DNA of 64,000 nucleotides from Bradyrhizobium sp. DOA9 (GTDB lineage: Bacteria > Pseudomonadota > Alphaproteobacteria > Rhizobiales > Xanthobacteraceae). Shown here one piece after another: positions 35,682 through 43,990 of the stretch. The notes beneath the pieces are model-generated. The model did not search any database, had not been told where the DNA came from, and saw nothing but the letters and a program-made list of their open reading frames with translations. The position numbers were made by a program, and so were the translations under genes. The stretch lies in assembly GCF_000617845.2 (NCBI RefSeq), contig NZ_DF820425.1:3337725-3401724 (forward strand). Reading direction: 5' to 3'. Numbering within the stretch: position 1 is the stretch's first letter; each line of letters opens with the position of its first letter.

Positions 35682-36683
35682 ATGTCAGCCGATGCCAAAA
35701 CCGTCGAAGCGCGCTGTGTGCGTCTCAACGCCAAAGCTGAAAATGCCGCTGCGCTGGCGCCGACAATTGAGCGGCAGATGCTTGCACGCGGGCCGAATGA
35801 TCTTCTGATCGAGGTGAAGGCTGCTGCGGTCAATCCCTCCGACGTCAAGGCTGCGACCGGGCTGATGCCCTATGCCGTGTTCCCCCGGACCCCCGGCCGC
35901 GATTATGCCGGCGTGGTGATCGACGGACCCGAGGGCACCATGGGGCGCGAAGTGTTCGGCTCCTCAGGCGATCTCGGCATCCGTCGCGACGGCACCCATG
36001 CGAGCCATCTCGTGGTCGAGGCCGATGCCGTCGTCGAGAGGCCGAAGACCGTGTCCTGGGAGGAGGCCGCCGGCATCGGCGTGCCCTTCGTCACCGCGAT
36101 GGAAGGCCTTCGCCGCGCCGGCGTGCCGAAGAGCGGCGAGACCGTTCTGGTGTTCGGCGTCAACGGCAAGGTCGGCCAGGCGGCGGTGCAGATCGCGACC
36201 TGGCGGGGCGCGCGCGTGATCGGCGTGGTGCGCAGGGCGGAAGCTTATGAAGGCCATGCCAACGCGCCCATCGAGGTGATCGATGCCTCCGCCACCGACG
36301 TTGTGGCGCGCGTGCGCGAATTGACCGGCGGCAAGGGCGCCGACATCGTCTTCAACACGGTCGGCGATCCCTATTTCCAGGCCGCGCACAAATCGCTCGC
36401 GCTCCGCGGCCGCCAGATCCTGATCGCCGCGATCGACCGCATCGTGCAGTTCAACATCCTCGAATTCTATCGCGGCCAGCACACCTATGTCGGCATCGAC
36501 ACGCTGGGTCTATCCTCCGCCGCGACGGGCGCAGTGCTGCGCGACCTCGGCCCCGGCTTTGCGAGCGGCCATCTGAAGCCGTTTCCGATCAAGGCCAACG
36601 CGATCTATCCGCTGGAGCGCGCGAAGGAAGCATATGTTGCGGTCGCCGGCTCGTCGCGCGACCGGGTGATCCTGCGGCCATGA
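35682..36683 (+). CDS. Zinc-independent alcohol dehydrogenase/quinone-oxidoreductase-like protein
   Basis: Protein of 333 residues of the medium-chain dehydrogenase family. The catalytic part has VKAAAVNPSDVKAATGLM and FPRTPGRDYAGVV; the nucleotide-binding motif is VLVFGVNGKVGQAAVQIA (AxGxxG-like with VNGKVG), and GGKGADIVFNTVGDPYF follows. Structural-zinc cysteines are absent, typical of quinone oxidoreductases. No good ribosome site is seen before the ATG at 35682, which abuts the paaK terminator; leaderless or a later start remains possible. Confidence 0.87.
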   Translation: MSADAKTVEARCVRLNAKAENAAALAPTIERQMLARGPNDLLIEVKAAAVNPSDVKAATGLMPYAVFPRTPGRDYAGVVIDGPEGTMGREVFGSSGDLGIRRDGTHASHLVVEADAVVERPKTVSWEEAAGIGVPFVTAMEGLRRAGVPKSGETVLVFGVNGKVGQAAVQIATWRGARVIGVVRRAEAYEGHANAPIEVIDASATDVVARVRELTGGKGADIVFNTVGDPYFQAAHKSLALRGRQILIAAIDRIVQFNILEFYRGQHTYVGIDTLGLSSAATGAVLRDLGPGFASGHLKPFPIKANAIYPLERAKEAYVAVAGSSRDRVILRP

Positions 36684-36687
36684 AGCT

Positions 36688-36803
36688 CGTCATTGCGAGC
36701 GCAGCGAAGCAATCCAGAATCTTCCCGCGGCGGCAGACTGGATTGCTTCGCGGAGCCTGTCATCGGGCCGCGCTTCGCGCGGACCCGTTGGCTCGCAATG
36801 ACG
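36688..36803. repeat. Intergenic palindromic repeat family A, copy 4 (inverted orientation)
   Basis: Begins 5 bases after the dehydrogenase stop with CGTCATTGCGAGCGCAGCGA and ends TTGGCTCGCAATGACG. The distal half is longer and diverged (CATCGGGCCGCGCTTCGCG), unlike other copies. Confidence 0.88.
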
Positions 36804-36832
36804 GAGAACGGCGAGAGGTCTGAGAACAACCG

Positions 36833-37909
36833 ATGGAATCCACGCAACTCGTCATCCTCTCAGGCCTCGTCATCGGGCTCGTCTACGGCGCGGTCGGCCT
36901 GCTCAGCGGCTTCTGCCTGATGAGCAGCATGCGTGGGTTTCTGGCGGAGGGCGACGGGCGGCTGGTGCGGACCTACGCGCTGGCGATTGCGGTTGCGATC
37001 GCCGCCAGCCAGCTCCTTGCCGGTAGCGGCACGGTCGATCTCGGCAAGTCGATCTATCTGCAGCCGTCGTTTTCGCCGGCGGTGCTGTTCCTCGGCGGCC
37101 TGCTGTTCGGTTACGGCATGGTGCTGTCGAACGGCTGCGGCGCGCGGGCGCTGGTGCTGCTCGGCCGCGGCAATCTCCGCTCCTTCGTGGTCGTGACCGT
37201 GCTGGCGATCGCCGCGCAGATGACCCTGAAGGGCCTGATCGCGCCGGGACGTATCGCGCTGGTCCAGGCGACGCAAACCACGGTCGCCGCGAATTCGCTG
37301 CCGTCTTTGCTGGCGACGCTCGGCCTCACGGAATCGCATTCGCGCCCGCTTGCCGCAGCCGCGACCATCGTCGCGTTGATCCTGTTCGCTTTTGCGCATC
37401 CGGCGTTCCGCCGCGCGCCCGGCCAGATCGTGGCGGGCATCATCGTGGGCCTCCTCGTTGCCGGCGGCTGGCTGGTCACCGGCTATCTCGGTGCCGACGA
37501 TTTCAATCCCGTCCCCGTGACCTCCCTTACATTCGTCGCGCCGATCGCCGACAGCTTGCAATATGCCATGCTCTCGACCGGACTGACGCTCAACTTCGGC
37601 ATCGCGACCGTGGCCGGCGTCTTCGCCGGCAGTCTGGTGACGGCGCTCGCAACAGGCCGATTCAAGCTCGAAGGCTATTCCTCGCCGCGCCACATGCTGC
37701 GCTCAGCGACCGGTGCTGCGCTGATGGGGATCGGCGGCGTGATGGCGTTCGGCTGCTCGATCGGGCAGGGGCTCACGGGCGTGTCTACGCTCGCGCTGGG
37801 ATCGTTCGTCGCGGTTGCCGGCATTCTGCTTGGCACGGCGGCAGGGCTGCGCGGTGCGCTGCGGGTTCAACCTCTCCAGGCCGCCGAAGCCGACCAACGG
37901 GCTGCTTGA
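36833..37909 (+). CDS. YeeE/YedE family sulfur-compound transporter
   Basis: Integral membrane protein of 358 residues with about nine or more hydrophobic helices. Two conserved cysteine motifs, SNGCGARALVLLGRGNLRS and FGCSIGQGLTGVS, are those of the YeeE/YedE family, which includes the thiosulfate importer TsuA. It ends tail-to-tail with the hydrolase-OsmC gene (1 base between stops). The nearby sulfite-oxidase-like enzyme fits sulfur metabolism, but the solute is not proven. Confidence 0.88.
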   Translation: MESTQLVILSGLVIGLVYGAVGLLSGFCLMSSMRGFLAEGDGRLVRTYALAIAVAIAASQLLAGSGTVDLGKSIYLQPSFSPAVLFLGGLLFGYGMVLSNGCGARALVLLGRGNLRSFVVVTVLAIAAQMTLKGLIAPGRIALVQATQTTVAANSLPSLLATLGLTESHSRPLAAAATIVALILFAFAHPAFRRAPGQIVAGIIVGLLVAGGWLVTGYLGADDFNPVPVTSLTFVAPIADSLQYAMLSTGLTLNFGIATVAGVFAGSLVTALATGRFKLEGYSSPRHMLRSATGAALMGIGGVMAFGCSIGQGLTGVSTLALGSFVAVAGILLGTAAGLRGALRVQPLQAAEADQRAA

Positions 37910-37910
37910 G

Positions 37911-39134
37911 CTACTCCACCGCCTTGGTCACGATGCGGATCTCCGATGTCAGGGTGCGGTGCACCGGGCACTTGTCGGCGATCTCCATCAGCTTCTTGCG
38001 CTGCTCGGCATCGAGCGCGCCGTCGATGGCGATGTCGCGCTCGATCTGGTCGAGCATGCCCTCGCGCGTCTCGCACTCCGCACAATCCTTGGCGTAGATC
38101 TTGGAATGCTTCAGCGTGACCGTGACGCGGTCGAGCGGCAGCGACTTGCGGTCCGCATAAAGACGCATGGTCATCGAGGTGCAGGCACCCAGGCCGGCGA
38201 GCAGGAAGTCGTACGGGCCGGGTCCGGCATCCGCGCCGCCGGCCGCGAGCGGCTCGTCCGCCACCAGATGATGTGGACCGACGGTGATGGTCTGGTTGAA
38301 CTTGCTCTTGCGGGTCTCCTGCACCACGACCTTGCGCGGCTCTTCCGGCAGATCCATTGCCTTCCCGGGCTTCGCCATATCGACGTAGCGGCTCGCCCAG
38401 GCCACGATCACGTCGGCGGCGTAGAGCGCATCAGTAGGCCTGGTCAGAAGATGATCGGCATGGTCGAGCGAGACGAAGCTCTTGGGGTGTCTTGCCGCGA
38501 CGAAGAGCTTCGTCGCGTTGTCGATGCCGACGGTGTCGTCGACGGGCGAATGCATCACCAGCAGCGCCTTGTGCAGGCCGTTGATATCCTTCATCAGCTC
38601 GTGCTCGGCGATGTCGTCGAGGAACTCGCGCTTGATCCGGAACGGCCGTCCCGCGAGCGAGACTTCGACCTCGCCCTGCGTGCGGATGTTGTCGAGATGC
38701 TCCCTGAACAGGCCGGTGACGTGAGCAGGATCCGCAGGCGCCCCGATCGTGGCCACCGCCCGTGCCTCCGGAATCTGTCCGGCGGCGGCGAGGATAGCGG
38801 CGCCGCCGAGGCTGTGGCCGATCAGGATCGAGGGTGCCTTGCGGGTGTCACGCAAATGATCGGCCGCGCGCACGAGGTCTGCGACGTTGGAGGAGAACGT
38901 CGCATTGGCGAAATCGCCCTCGCTGGAGCCGAGCCCGGTGAAGTCGAAGCGCAGCACCGCGATGCCCTTGGCCGCCAGCGCCACGGAAATCCGCTTGGCC
39001 GCCAGCGTGTCCTTGCCGCAGGTGAAGCAGTGTGCGAACAGCGCGAAAGCCGCCGGCTCGCCGTCGGGCAGCTCCAGCGCGGCCGCGAGCTGATGGCCGC
39101 CTTCGCCGGTGAATTGAAAGCGTTCCGTCGGCAT
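37911..39134 (-). CDS. Bifunctional alpha/beta hydrolase/OsmC family protein
   Basis: Fusion of 407 residues. The N-terminal part (about 1-255) is an alpha/beta hydrolase with GHSLGG (Ser108), Asp in SPVDDTVG and His in LDHADHLL. The C-terminal part (about 270-407) is OsmC/Ohr-like with the two redox cysteines Cys318 (LGACTSMTMRLYAD) and Cys389 (DKCPVHRTL), which reduce peroxides in relatives. This fusion is known in Proteobacteria; its physiological substrate is not. It lies 24 bases downstream of the molybdopterin oxidoreductase gene and is likely co-transcribed. Confidence 0.92.
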   Translation of the reverse strand: MPTERFQFTGEGGHQLAAALELPDGEPAAFALFAHCFTCGKDTLAAKRISVALAAKGIAVLRFDFTGLGSSEGDFANATFSSNVADLVRAADHLRDTRKAPSILIGHSLGGAAILAAAGQIPEARAVATIGAPADPAHVTGLFREHLDNIRTQGEVEVSLAGRPFRIKREFLDDIAEHELMKDINGLHKALLVMHSPVDDTVGIDNATKLFVAARHPKSFVSLDHADHLLTRPTDALYAADVIVAWASRYVDMAKPGKAMDLPEEPRKVVVQETRKSKFNQTITVGPHHLVADEPLAAGGADAGPGPYDFLLAGLGACTSMTMRLYADRKSLPLDRVTVTLKHSKIYAKDCAECETREGMLDQIERDIAIDGALDAEQRKKLMEIADKCPVHRTLTSEIRIVTKAVE

Positions 39135-39158
39135 GGGCTTCCCCCGTCTTGCTCGAAC

Positions 39159-39818
39159 CTAATCGCCCGAATAGCGCTGCTCGGCCCAAGGGTCTCCGCG
39201 GTTATGATAGCCGCGGACCTCCCAGAAACCCGGCGCGTCCTCAGTCAGGAATTCGATGGCCTGGAGCCATTTTGCGCTCTTCCAGAAATAGAGGTGCGGC
39301 ACGACCAACCGCACCGGGCCGCCATGCTCCTCCGTCAGCGGCTGGCCGGACCAGCTGTGGGCGAGCAGCGCGTCCTCGGCGGCAAAATCCTCCAGCGCGA
39401 GATTGGTGGTGTAACCGTCATAGGAATGCAGCACGACGAAGCGGGCATCCTCGCGCGGCTGGCAGGTCGCGAGCAGCTCGCGCGTGGCGAGCCCTTCCCA
39501 TTCGTTGTCGTAGCGCGACCAGGTCGTGACGCAATGGATGTCCGAGGTGAACCGGGACTGCTCCTGAGCGGCGAATTCGGCAAAGGTCAAGAACACGGGA
39601 GTCTCGACCGCGCCATAGACGTCGAGCCGCCAACGCTCGCGCGAGACCGGCGGCGTGACCCCGAGATCGAGCACCGGCCAGTCCTTGGTGAGGTGCTGTC
39701 CGGGTGGAAGCCTTTGATCCTCCGGGCGCGTAATCCTGCCGGTGAGAAAGCGACCCTCGCGCGCCCACTTCTCCTTGGTGCGCGTCAGCTTGCTGTCGGA
39801 TGGCGTCTCGTCGGTCAT
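39159..39818 (-). CDS. Sulfite-oxidase-like molybdopterin oxidoreductase
   Basis: Protein of 219 residues with the oxidoreductase molybdopterin-binding domain. The predicted molybdenum ligand is Cys96 in SDIHCVTTWSR, followed by RELLATCQP, SYDGYTTNLALEDF and GGPVRLVVPHLYFWKSAKW, all typical of small YedY/MsrP-like enzymes. No twin-arginine signal is visible, so it may be cytoplasmic, unlike MsrP. The start at 39818 (MTDETPSDS) is chosen over 39854 because the latter adds an unmatched basic stretch. Confidence 0.88.
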   Translation of the reverse strand: MTDETPSDSKLTRTKEKWAREGRFLTGRITRPEDQRLPPGQHLTKDWPVLDLGVTPPVSRERWRLDVYGAVETPVFLTFAEFAAQEQSRFTSDIHCVTTWSRYDNEWEGLATRELLATCQPREDARFVVLHSYDGYTTNLALEDFAAEDALLAHSWSGQPLTEEHGGPVRLVVPHLYFWKSAKWLQAIEFLTEDAPGFWEVRGYHNRGDPWAEQRYSGD

Positions 39819-39903
39819 GGCCTGTGCTCGTGGCGATGCATGGCGGCGGCGCACCTAGTGTCGCGCGCGCCATGAAAGGCCTGTCCGCTGCCTCTGGGAA
39901 GAC

Positions 39904-41124
39904 CTACATCGCCTTTCCGAGCAGAAATGGCAACTGGCGGGGGCCGCGCACCGTTCCCTGAGACCAGGTCACAGTGCCTGCGGGATCGAGCCGGAAGTCC
40001 GGAATCCGCTTCAGCCATTCCTCCAGCGCCACCTGCATTTCCATGCGCGCGAGGTTGGAACCGACGCAGCGGTGGATGCCGAGGCCGAAGGCAGCATGGC
40101 GATTTTCGCGCCGGTCGATCACGACTTTGTCAGCGTCCGGAAACATCTTGGGGTCGCGGTTCGCGGCCGGGAAGGACAACAGCACCATGTTGCCCGGCTT
40201 GACCGGACAGCCGGACACCGTGGTCTCCTTGATCACCTCGCGTGCCATCGTCACCGGCGAATAAGCGCGCAGCAACTCCTCGACGGCCGTCGGGATCAGC
40301 CCTGGATCGGCGATTAGCCGCTCGCGGTCATCAGGCGTCTTCGCAAGATGCCAGAGCGAGGAGCCGATCGCGCTCCAGGTGGTGTCGATGCCGGCGATCA
40401 ACAGCAGGCGCAGCGAGCCCAGCACGTGGCTGTCCTCGAGCGGATTGCCGTTCCTGTCCCGGGCGTTCATCAGGTAGGAGATCAGGTCGTCGGTGGGCTT
40501 GTTATTGCGCGCTTCGATGTGGCCGCTGAAATAGGCCGTCATCTCCTGCACGGCCTGGAGCAGCTTGCTCTCGTCCTTGATGCCGAGCTCGAGGATCATG
40601 TGGATCCAATTGATGAAGAGGTCGCTGTCGCTCTCGGGGATGCCGAGCATGTGCGCGATGGCCTGAACCGGGACGTACTTGCTGTAGCGCGCGGCAGCAT
40701 CGACCTTGCCGTCGGAGAGGAAGCCGTCGATCAGCTCGTTGCAGATGGCCCGGACTCGCGGCTCGAGCTTCTTCATCGCATCCGGCGTGAAAGGCGGCAG
40801 CAGCAATTGCTTGGCAGGCTTGTGCTCGGGCGGGTCGGAGGTGATCGGCGGCGCCCCGTTCCTGGTGATCTCGGGGCGCACATCGCGGACGATGATCCGG
40901 CGGGAGGAGAAATGTTCGGTGTCGTTGGCGATCTCGCGCACGGCCTCATAGGTCGTCGGCAGGTAGCAGCCGAGGAACCGTTTCGTGTGCACCACCGGAC
41001 TGACGGCGCGCAGCTCGTCCCAGATCGGGAACGGATCCTCCGTCCATTGCGGATCGGTGTGGTCGAAATCATGGACCCAGTCGGTCACGGGCGGATGGGC
41101 GGCGGGCTGGTCGAGGTCGGACAT
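39904..41124 (-). CDS. Cytochrome P450 (class I, soluble)
   Basis: Protein of 406 residues. The heme motif is FGLGIHRCVGSNLARME with Cys353, the I-helix is AGIDTTW (244-250) and ExxR is at 283-286. The I-helix has Asp-Thr-Thr rather than the common Glu-Thr-Thr. It lies 57 bases after a small ferredoxin gene, its likely electron donor; no ferredoxin reductase is nearby. The operon is divergent from a TetR gene. The substrate is unknown. Confidence 0.93.
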   Translation of the reverse strand: MSDLDQPAAHPPVTDWVHDFDHTDPQWTEDPFPIWDELRAVSPVVHTKRFLGCYLPTTYEAVREIANDTEHFSSRRIIVRDVRPEITRNGAPPITSDPPEHKPAKQLLLPPFTPDAMKKLEPRVRAICNELIDGFLSDGKVDAAARYSKYVPVQAIAHMLGIPESDSDLFINWIHMILELGIKDESKLLQAVQEMTAYFSGHIEARNNKPTDDLISYLMNARDRNGNPLEDSHVLGSLRLLLIAGIDTTWSAIGSSLWHLAKTPDDRERLIADPGLIPTAVEELLRAYSPVTMAREVIKETTVSGCPVKPGNMVLLSFPAANRDPKMFPDADKVVIDRRENRHAAFGLGIHRCVGSNLARMEMQVALEEWLKRIPDFRLDPAGTVTWSQGTVRGPRQLPFLLGKAM

Positions 41125-41181
41125 GGCAGGGAATCCCTTGGCTCGTGTTCGCTGAAGGCACGCGGGGCGGCCGCGGCCGCG

Positions 41182-41391
41182 TTATTCCTCGATCACATCG
41201 ATTGCGATTTCCGGGCAGTTGGATTTCGCGAGCCAGGCCTTGTCCTCGAGCCCCGGCGGGACGGTGCCATCGCCGGCCTCGTGGGCGTTGCCGTATTCGT
41301 CGAGCTCGAAAAGCTCCGGCGCGAGCGCCTTGCAGCGGGCATGGCCCTGGCATTTGTCGGGATCGACGTGAACCTTCAGTCGCTCTGCCAT
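41182..41391 (-). CDS. P450-type ferredoxin with CxxHxxC cluster motif
   Basis: Protein of 69 residues. The ligands are Cys14, Cys20 and Cys59 (CQGHARC, then SNCP), with His17 at the position that is Cys in 4Fe-4S proteins. Ferredoxins of this type next to P450 genes carry 3Fe-4S or unusual 4Fe-4S clusters. AAGGA lies 7 bases before the ATG. It should pass electrons to the P450 encoded downstream. Confidence 0.93.
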   Translation of the reverse strand: MAERLKVHVDPDKCQGHARCKALAPELFELDEYGNAHEAGDGTVPPGLEDKAWLAKSNCPEIAIDVIEE

Positions 41392-41467
41392 CTCGGCTTC
41401 CTTGGTCGTGTGCGCGCGAGGGCCCGAAGGCGGCGCGTTTCCTCATCCCATTCTTAAGTTATATGCT

Positions 41468-41497
41468 ATTACATTCGCGGTGGGCTTCCCCTGTCAA
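41468..41497 (-). promoter_or_regulatory. Candidate promoter of the ferredoxin-P450 operon
   Basis: On the minus strand TTGACA (41492-41497) and TGTAAT (41468-41473) are 18 bases apart, a near-consensus sigma-70 promoter. The flanking halves TAAGTT (41455-41460) and AACTTA (41503-41508) form an inverted repeat around it, a possible site for the divergent TetR protein. Confidence 0.55.
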
Positions 41498-41524
41498 GCG
41501 CAAACTTATAGGCTTTGCCCCGAC

Positions 41525-42172
41525 ATGCGTTCACGCCCAGCCCGCAAGCCCGAGAAGACCTACCACCATGGCGATCTCCGCGATGCGTTGATCGAGGCCG
41601 CGCTGCACGAGGCGGAGCAGGGCGGCGCCGAGGCGATCAGCATCAAGGCGCTTGCCAAGAAGCTCGGCGTCTCGCAGCCGGCGCCATACCGGCATTTTGC
41701 CGACCGCGAGGCGCTGCTCGCCGCCGTCACCGCGGCAGCATTCCGGCAGCTCTCGGCGCTGTTGCGCGAAGCGATGGAAAAGCCCTCGAAGCAATCGAAG
41801 CTCTCCCGCCTCGCACAGGCCACGCTCGATTTCGGTTTGCGCCGGAATGGCATCTACCGCCTGATGTTCGCCTCGCGCACGGTGTCCTGCGCGGCCAAGG
41901 GCAGCGAGCTGCACGCAGCGACGCGGGAGACCTTTGCGCTCGTGATCGAAGCCTTGGAAGCGCCCGCCGTCGGCTATTTGCGCGAGCGGCAGGCGCTCAA
42001 GATCTGGGCGGCGCTGCACGGCGTGGTGATGTTGGCCGAGCAGGGCCTGTTCACCGGCGAGGCGGCGCACGCCACGCGCGAGGAGTTGGTCGAGGATTTC
42101 GTCAACGAGACCAAGGCTGCGCTTGCGGTCGCGATCAAGGATGCGCGACGTCGGACCAAGGCCGGCGCTTAG
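41525..42172 (+). CDS. TetR/AcrR family transcriptional regulator
   Basis: Protein of 215 residues. The N-terminal helix-turn-helix is AISIKALAKKLGVSQPAPYRHF, within a region that opens YHHGDLRDALIEAALHEAE; the C-terminal part is a WHG-type ligand domain (GIYRLMFASR, KIWAALHGVVMLAEQG). It diverges from the ferredoxin-P450 operon and is the likely controller of that pair and itself. The ATG at 41525 is chosen since upstream in-frame sequence does not look like coding sequence. The last 4 bases overlap the convergent racemase-like gene. Confidence 0.9.
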   Translation: MRSRPARKPEKTYHHGDLRDALIEAALHEAEQGGAEAISIKALAKKLGVSQPAPYRHFADREALLAAVTAAAFRQLSALLREAMEKPSKQSKLSRLAQATLDFGLRRNGIYRLMFASRTVSCAAKGSELHAATRETFALVIEALEAPAVGYLRERQALKIWAALHGVVMLAEQGLFTGEAAHATREELVEDFVNETKAALAVAIKDARRRTKAGA

Positions 42173-42819
42173 GCATTCGCCTTCAGGAGCTTCATCAGCT
42201 TCTCGACCGCGCTGTCCGGCGTGGTCACGACGGGGCGGCCGGTGGCCTCGGCAACCAGCGGCGCGGTCGCGGCGATGCTGAATTGCGCCAGCGCGATGAC
42301 GTCGCAATCGCGCAAGCTCCGCGAGGCCTCCACGATCAGCCGGTCGTGCGTCGCGCGGTCGCCGCGGTCGAGCGCGGCCAGCGCACCTTCGGCAAGCTTC
42401 GGCACGATTTCGACGGAGGCGGGAAATTCGGGCGGCATCGAAAGCAGGGTCGGCGGAAAGGTCGAGAGCAGGCCGATGCGCCGGCCCATGGTCACCGCCC
42501 TCTCGATCATGGCCTCGTTCGGCTTGAGCACCGGCATCGGCGCATGCGCGCGCGCGACGGCCTCGATGCATGGGCCGAAGGCGGAGCAGGTGAACAGGAT
42601 GCCATGCGCTCCCATCGCCGCCGCATAGTTACCGAGCGCGAGGAAGCGCTCGGTCATGGCGGCGTTGAGCTGGCCATCGCGTGCCAGGTCCGCCGACAGG
42701 CTGTCGTCGAGCAGGTTCATCAGCCGTGCCTCGGGCCAGGCCTGCGCAAACGCCGCCTCGATCGGGGCGATGGAATGCTTGAGGGCGTGGATGAGGGCGA
42801 TGCGAGGGGGCGTCGTCAT
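42169..42819 (-). CDS. Aspartate/glutamate racemase-like protein
   Basis: Protein of 216 residues of the Asp/Glu/hydantoin racemase family, in which two cysteines act as acid and base. Here one Cys is clear in FTCSAFGPCIEA, near GILFTCSAFG; the second expected site (normally CT near residue 185) reads DVIALAQFSIAATAP and lacks Cys. So racemase activity is doubtful; the protein may be a related lyase or isomerase. It lies near the amino-acid cluster on the same strand and a GC-rich repeat separates them. Confidence 0.82.
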   Translation of the reverse strand: MTTPPRIALIHALKHSIAPIEAAFAQAWPEARLMNLLDDSLSADLARDGQLNAAMTERFLALGNYAAAMGAHGILFTCSAFGPCIEAVARAHAPMPVLKPNEAMIERAVTMGRRIGLLSTFPPTLLSMPPEFPASVEIVPKLAEGALAALDRGDRATHDRLIVEASRSLRDCDVIALAQFSIAATAPLVAEATGRPVVTTPDSAVEKLMKLLKANA

Positions 42820-42842
42820 TGAAAGTGATCACCTGGTAGGTC

Positions 42843-42961
42843 TCATGCCCCGGACGCAGCGCAATGCGCAGTATTGCGCTGCAGAGCCGGGGCCTATTAT
42901 CGTCGCCGGGTCCTGGCTCCGCGCAGCAGCGTTGCACGCTGCAGCGCGTCCGGGACACGGG
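42843..42961. repeat. Intergenic GC-rich repeat family B, copy 1
   Basis: Contains CCCCGGACGCAGCGCAATGC and TTGCGCTGCAGAGCCGGGGC, then a second half ending GCAGCGCGTCCGGGACACGG; the inner arms GCAGCGCAA/TTGCGCTGC are inverted. A related element lies at 50190-50332. It ends 6 bases before the stop side of the amino-acid binding-protein gene. Confidence 0.85.
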
Positions 42962-42967
42962 GCGCCC

Positions 42968-43978
42968 TTATTTGAACGGAATGGCGTACATCAAGCCGCC
43001 TTTGCTCCAGAGGCCGTTGAGGCCGCGATCGAGCTTGAGCGGGCTCGCCTTGCCGACATTGCGCTCGAAGATCTCGCCGTAATTGCCGCCGGCCTTGATC
43101 GCCGTGACCAGCCATTTGTTGTCGAGCCCGAGCCGCGAGCCGAGGTCGCCCGAAGCGCCCAGCAGGCGCTGGATTGCGGGTACTTGCGACTTCGTCATCT
43201 CCTCGACATTGGCTTGCGTGACGCCGAGCTCCTCGGCCTCGATCAGGCCGTAATGCAGCCAGGTGATGATGTCGCTCCAGACCTCGTCGCCGTTGCGGGT
43301 GAAGGGTCCGAGCGGTTCCTTGCTGATGGTCTGCGGCAGCACGACATAGTCGGCCGCATTCGGCGCCGCCGTGGTCACCGCGCCGGCGAGCGCAGAAGCG
43401 TCCTGGGTCATGGCATCGCAGCGGCCGCCGAAGAAGGTCTGGTACATGGTGTCGATGCGGTCGAACACCAGCGGCTTCCAGTCGATGCCGTTGGCGCGGC
43501 CGTAATCTCCGAGCGTGACCTCGTGCGTGGTGCCCTGCGCGACGCAGACGGTGGCACCCTTGAGGTCCTTCAGCTCCTTCACGCCGAGCTCCTTCTTCAC
43601 GACGAAGCCCTGGCCGTCGTAGAAGTTGATCGGGCCCTGCCGCAGGCCGAGCGTCACGCCGCGCAAATAGGTCTGCGTCGAGTTGCGGTAGAGCACGTCG
43701 ATCTCGCCCGATTGCAGGGCAGTGAAGCGGTTCTGAGCCGTCAGCGACACGTAACGCACCTTGGTGGGGTCGCCGAGCACGCCGGCCGCCAGCGCGCGGC
43801 AATAGTCGACGTCGAGACCTTTATAATTGCCTTGCGAGTCCGGCGCCGAGAAGCCGGCAAAGCCGGCGCTGACGCCGCACACCAGCGTGCCGCGGCTCTT
43901 CACCGTATCGAGCGTCGCCGCCGACGCCATCACCGTCGATGCCGCGAGCAGGCCCGCTGCGATAACCACTTTCCTCAT
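42968..43978 (-). CDS. Amino-acid ABC transporter substrate-binding protein (AapJ-like)
   Basis: Periplasmic binding protein of 336 residues with a clear signal peptide (MRKVVIAAGLLAASTVMASA). The mature part has LDTVKSRGTLVCGVSAGFAG, typical of AapJ/BztA general amino-acid binding proteins, then FSAPDSQGNYKGLDVDYCRA and GQGFVVKKELGVKEL. It lies 12 bases downstream of the class III aminotransferase gene. The matching permeases are on the other strand at 46306-48599. Ligand range is probably broad L-amino acids. Confidence 0.93.
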   Translation of the reverse strand: MRKVVIAAGLLAASTVMASAATLDTVKSRGTLVCGVSAGFAGFSAPDSQGNYKGLDVDYCRALAAGVLGDPTKVRYVSLTAQNRFTALQSGEIDVLYRNSTQTYLRGVTLGLRQGPINFYDGQGFVVKKELGVKELKDLKGATVCVAQGTTHEVTLGDYGRANGIDWKPLVFDRIDTMYQTFFGGRCDAMTQDASALAGAVTTAAPNAADYVVLPQTISKEPLGPFTRNGDEVWSDIITWLHYGLIEAEELGVTQANVEEMTKSQVPAIQRLLGASGDLGSRLGLDNKWLVTAIKAGGNYGEIFERNVGKASPLKLDRGLNGLWSKGGLMYAIPFK

Positions 43979-43990
43979 ATGACTCTCCCC

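Noticed and set aside
37815..39875. 686-codon open frame on the plus strand
   Set aside because: Shadow of the hydrolase-OsmC and molybdopterin oxidoreductase genes.
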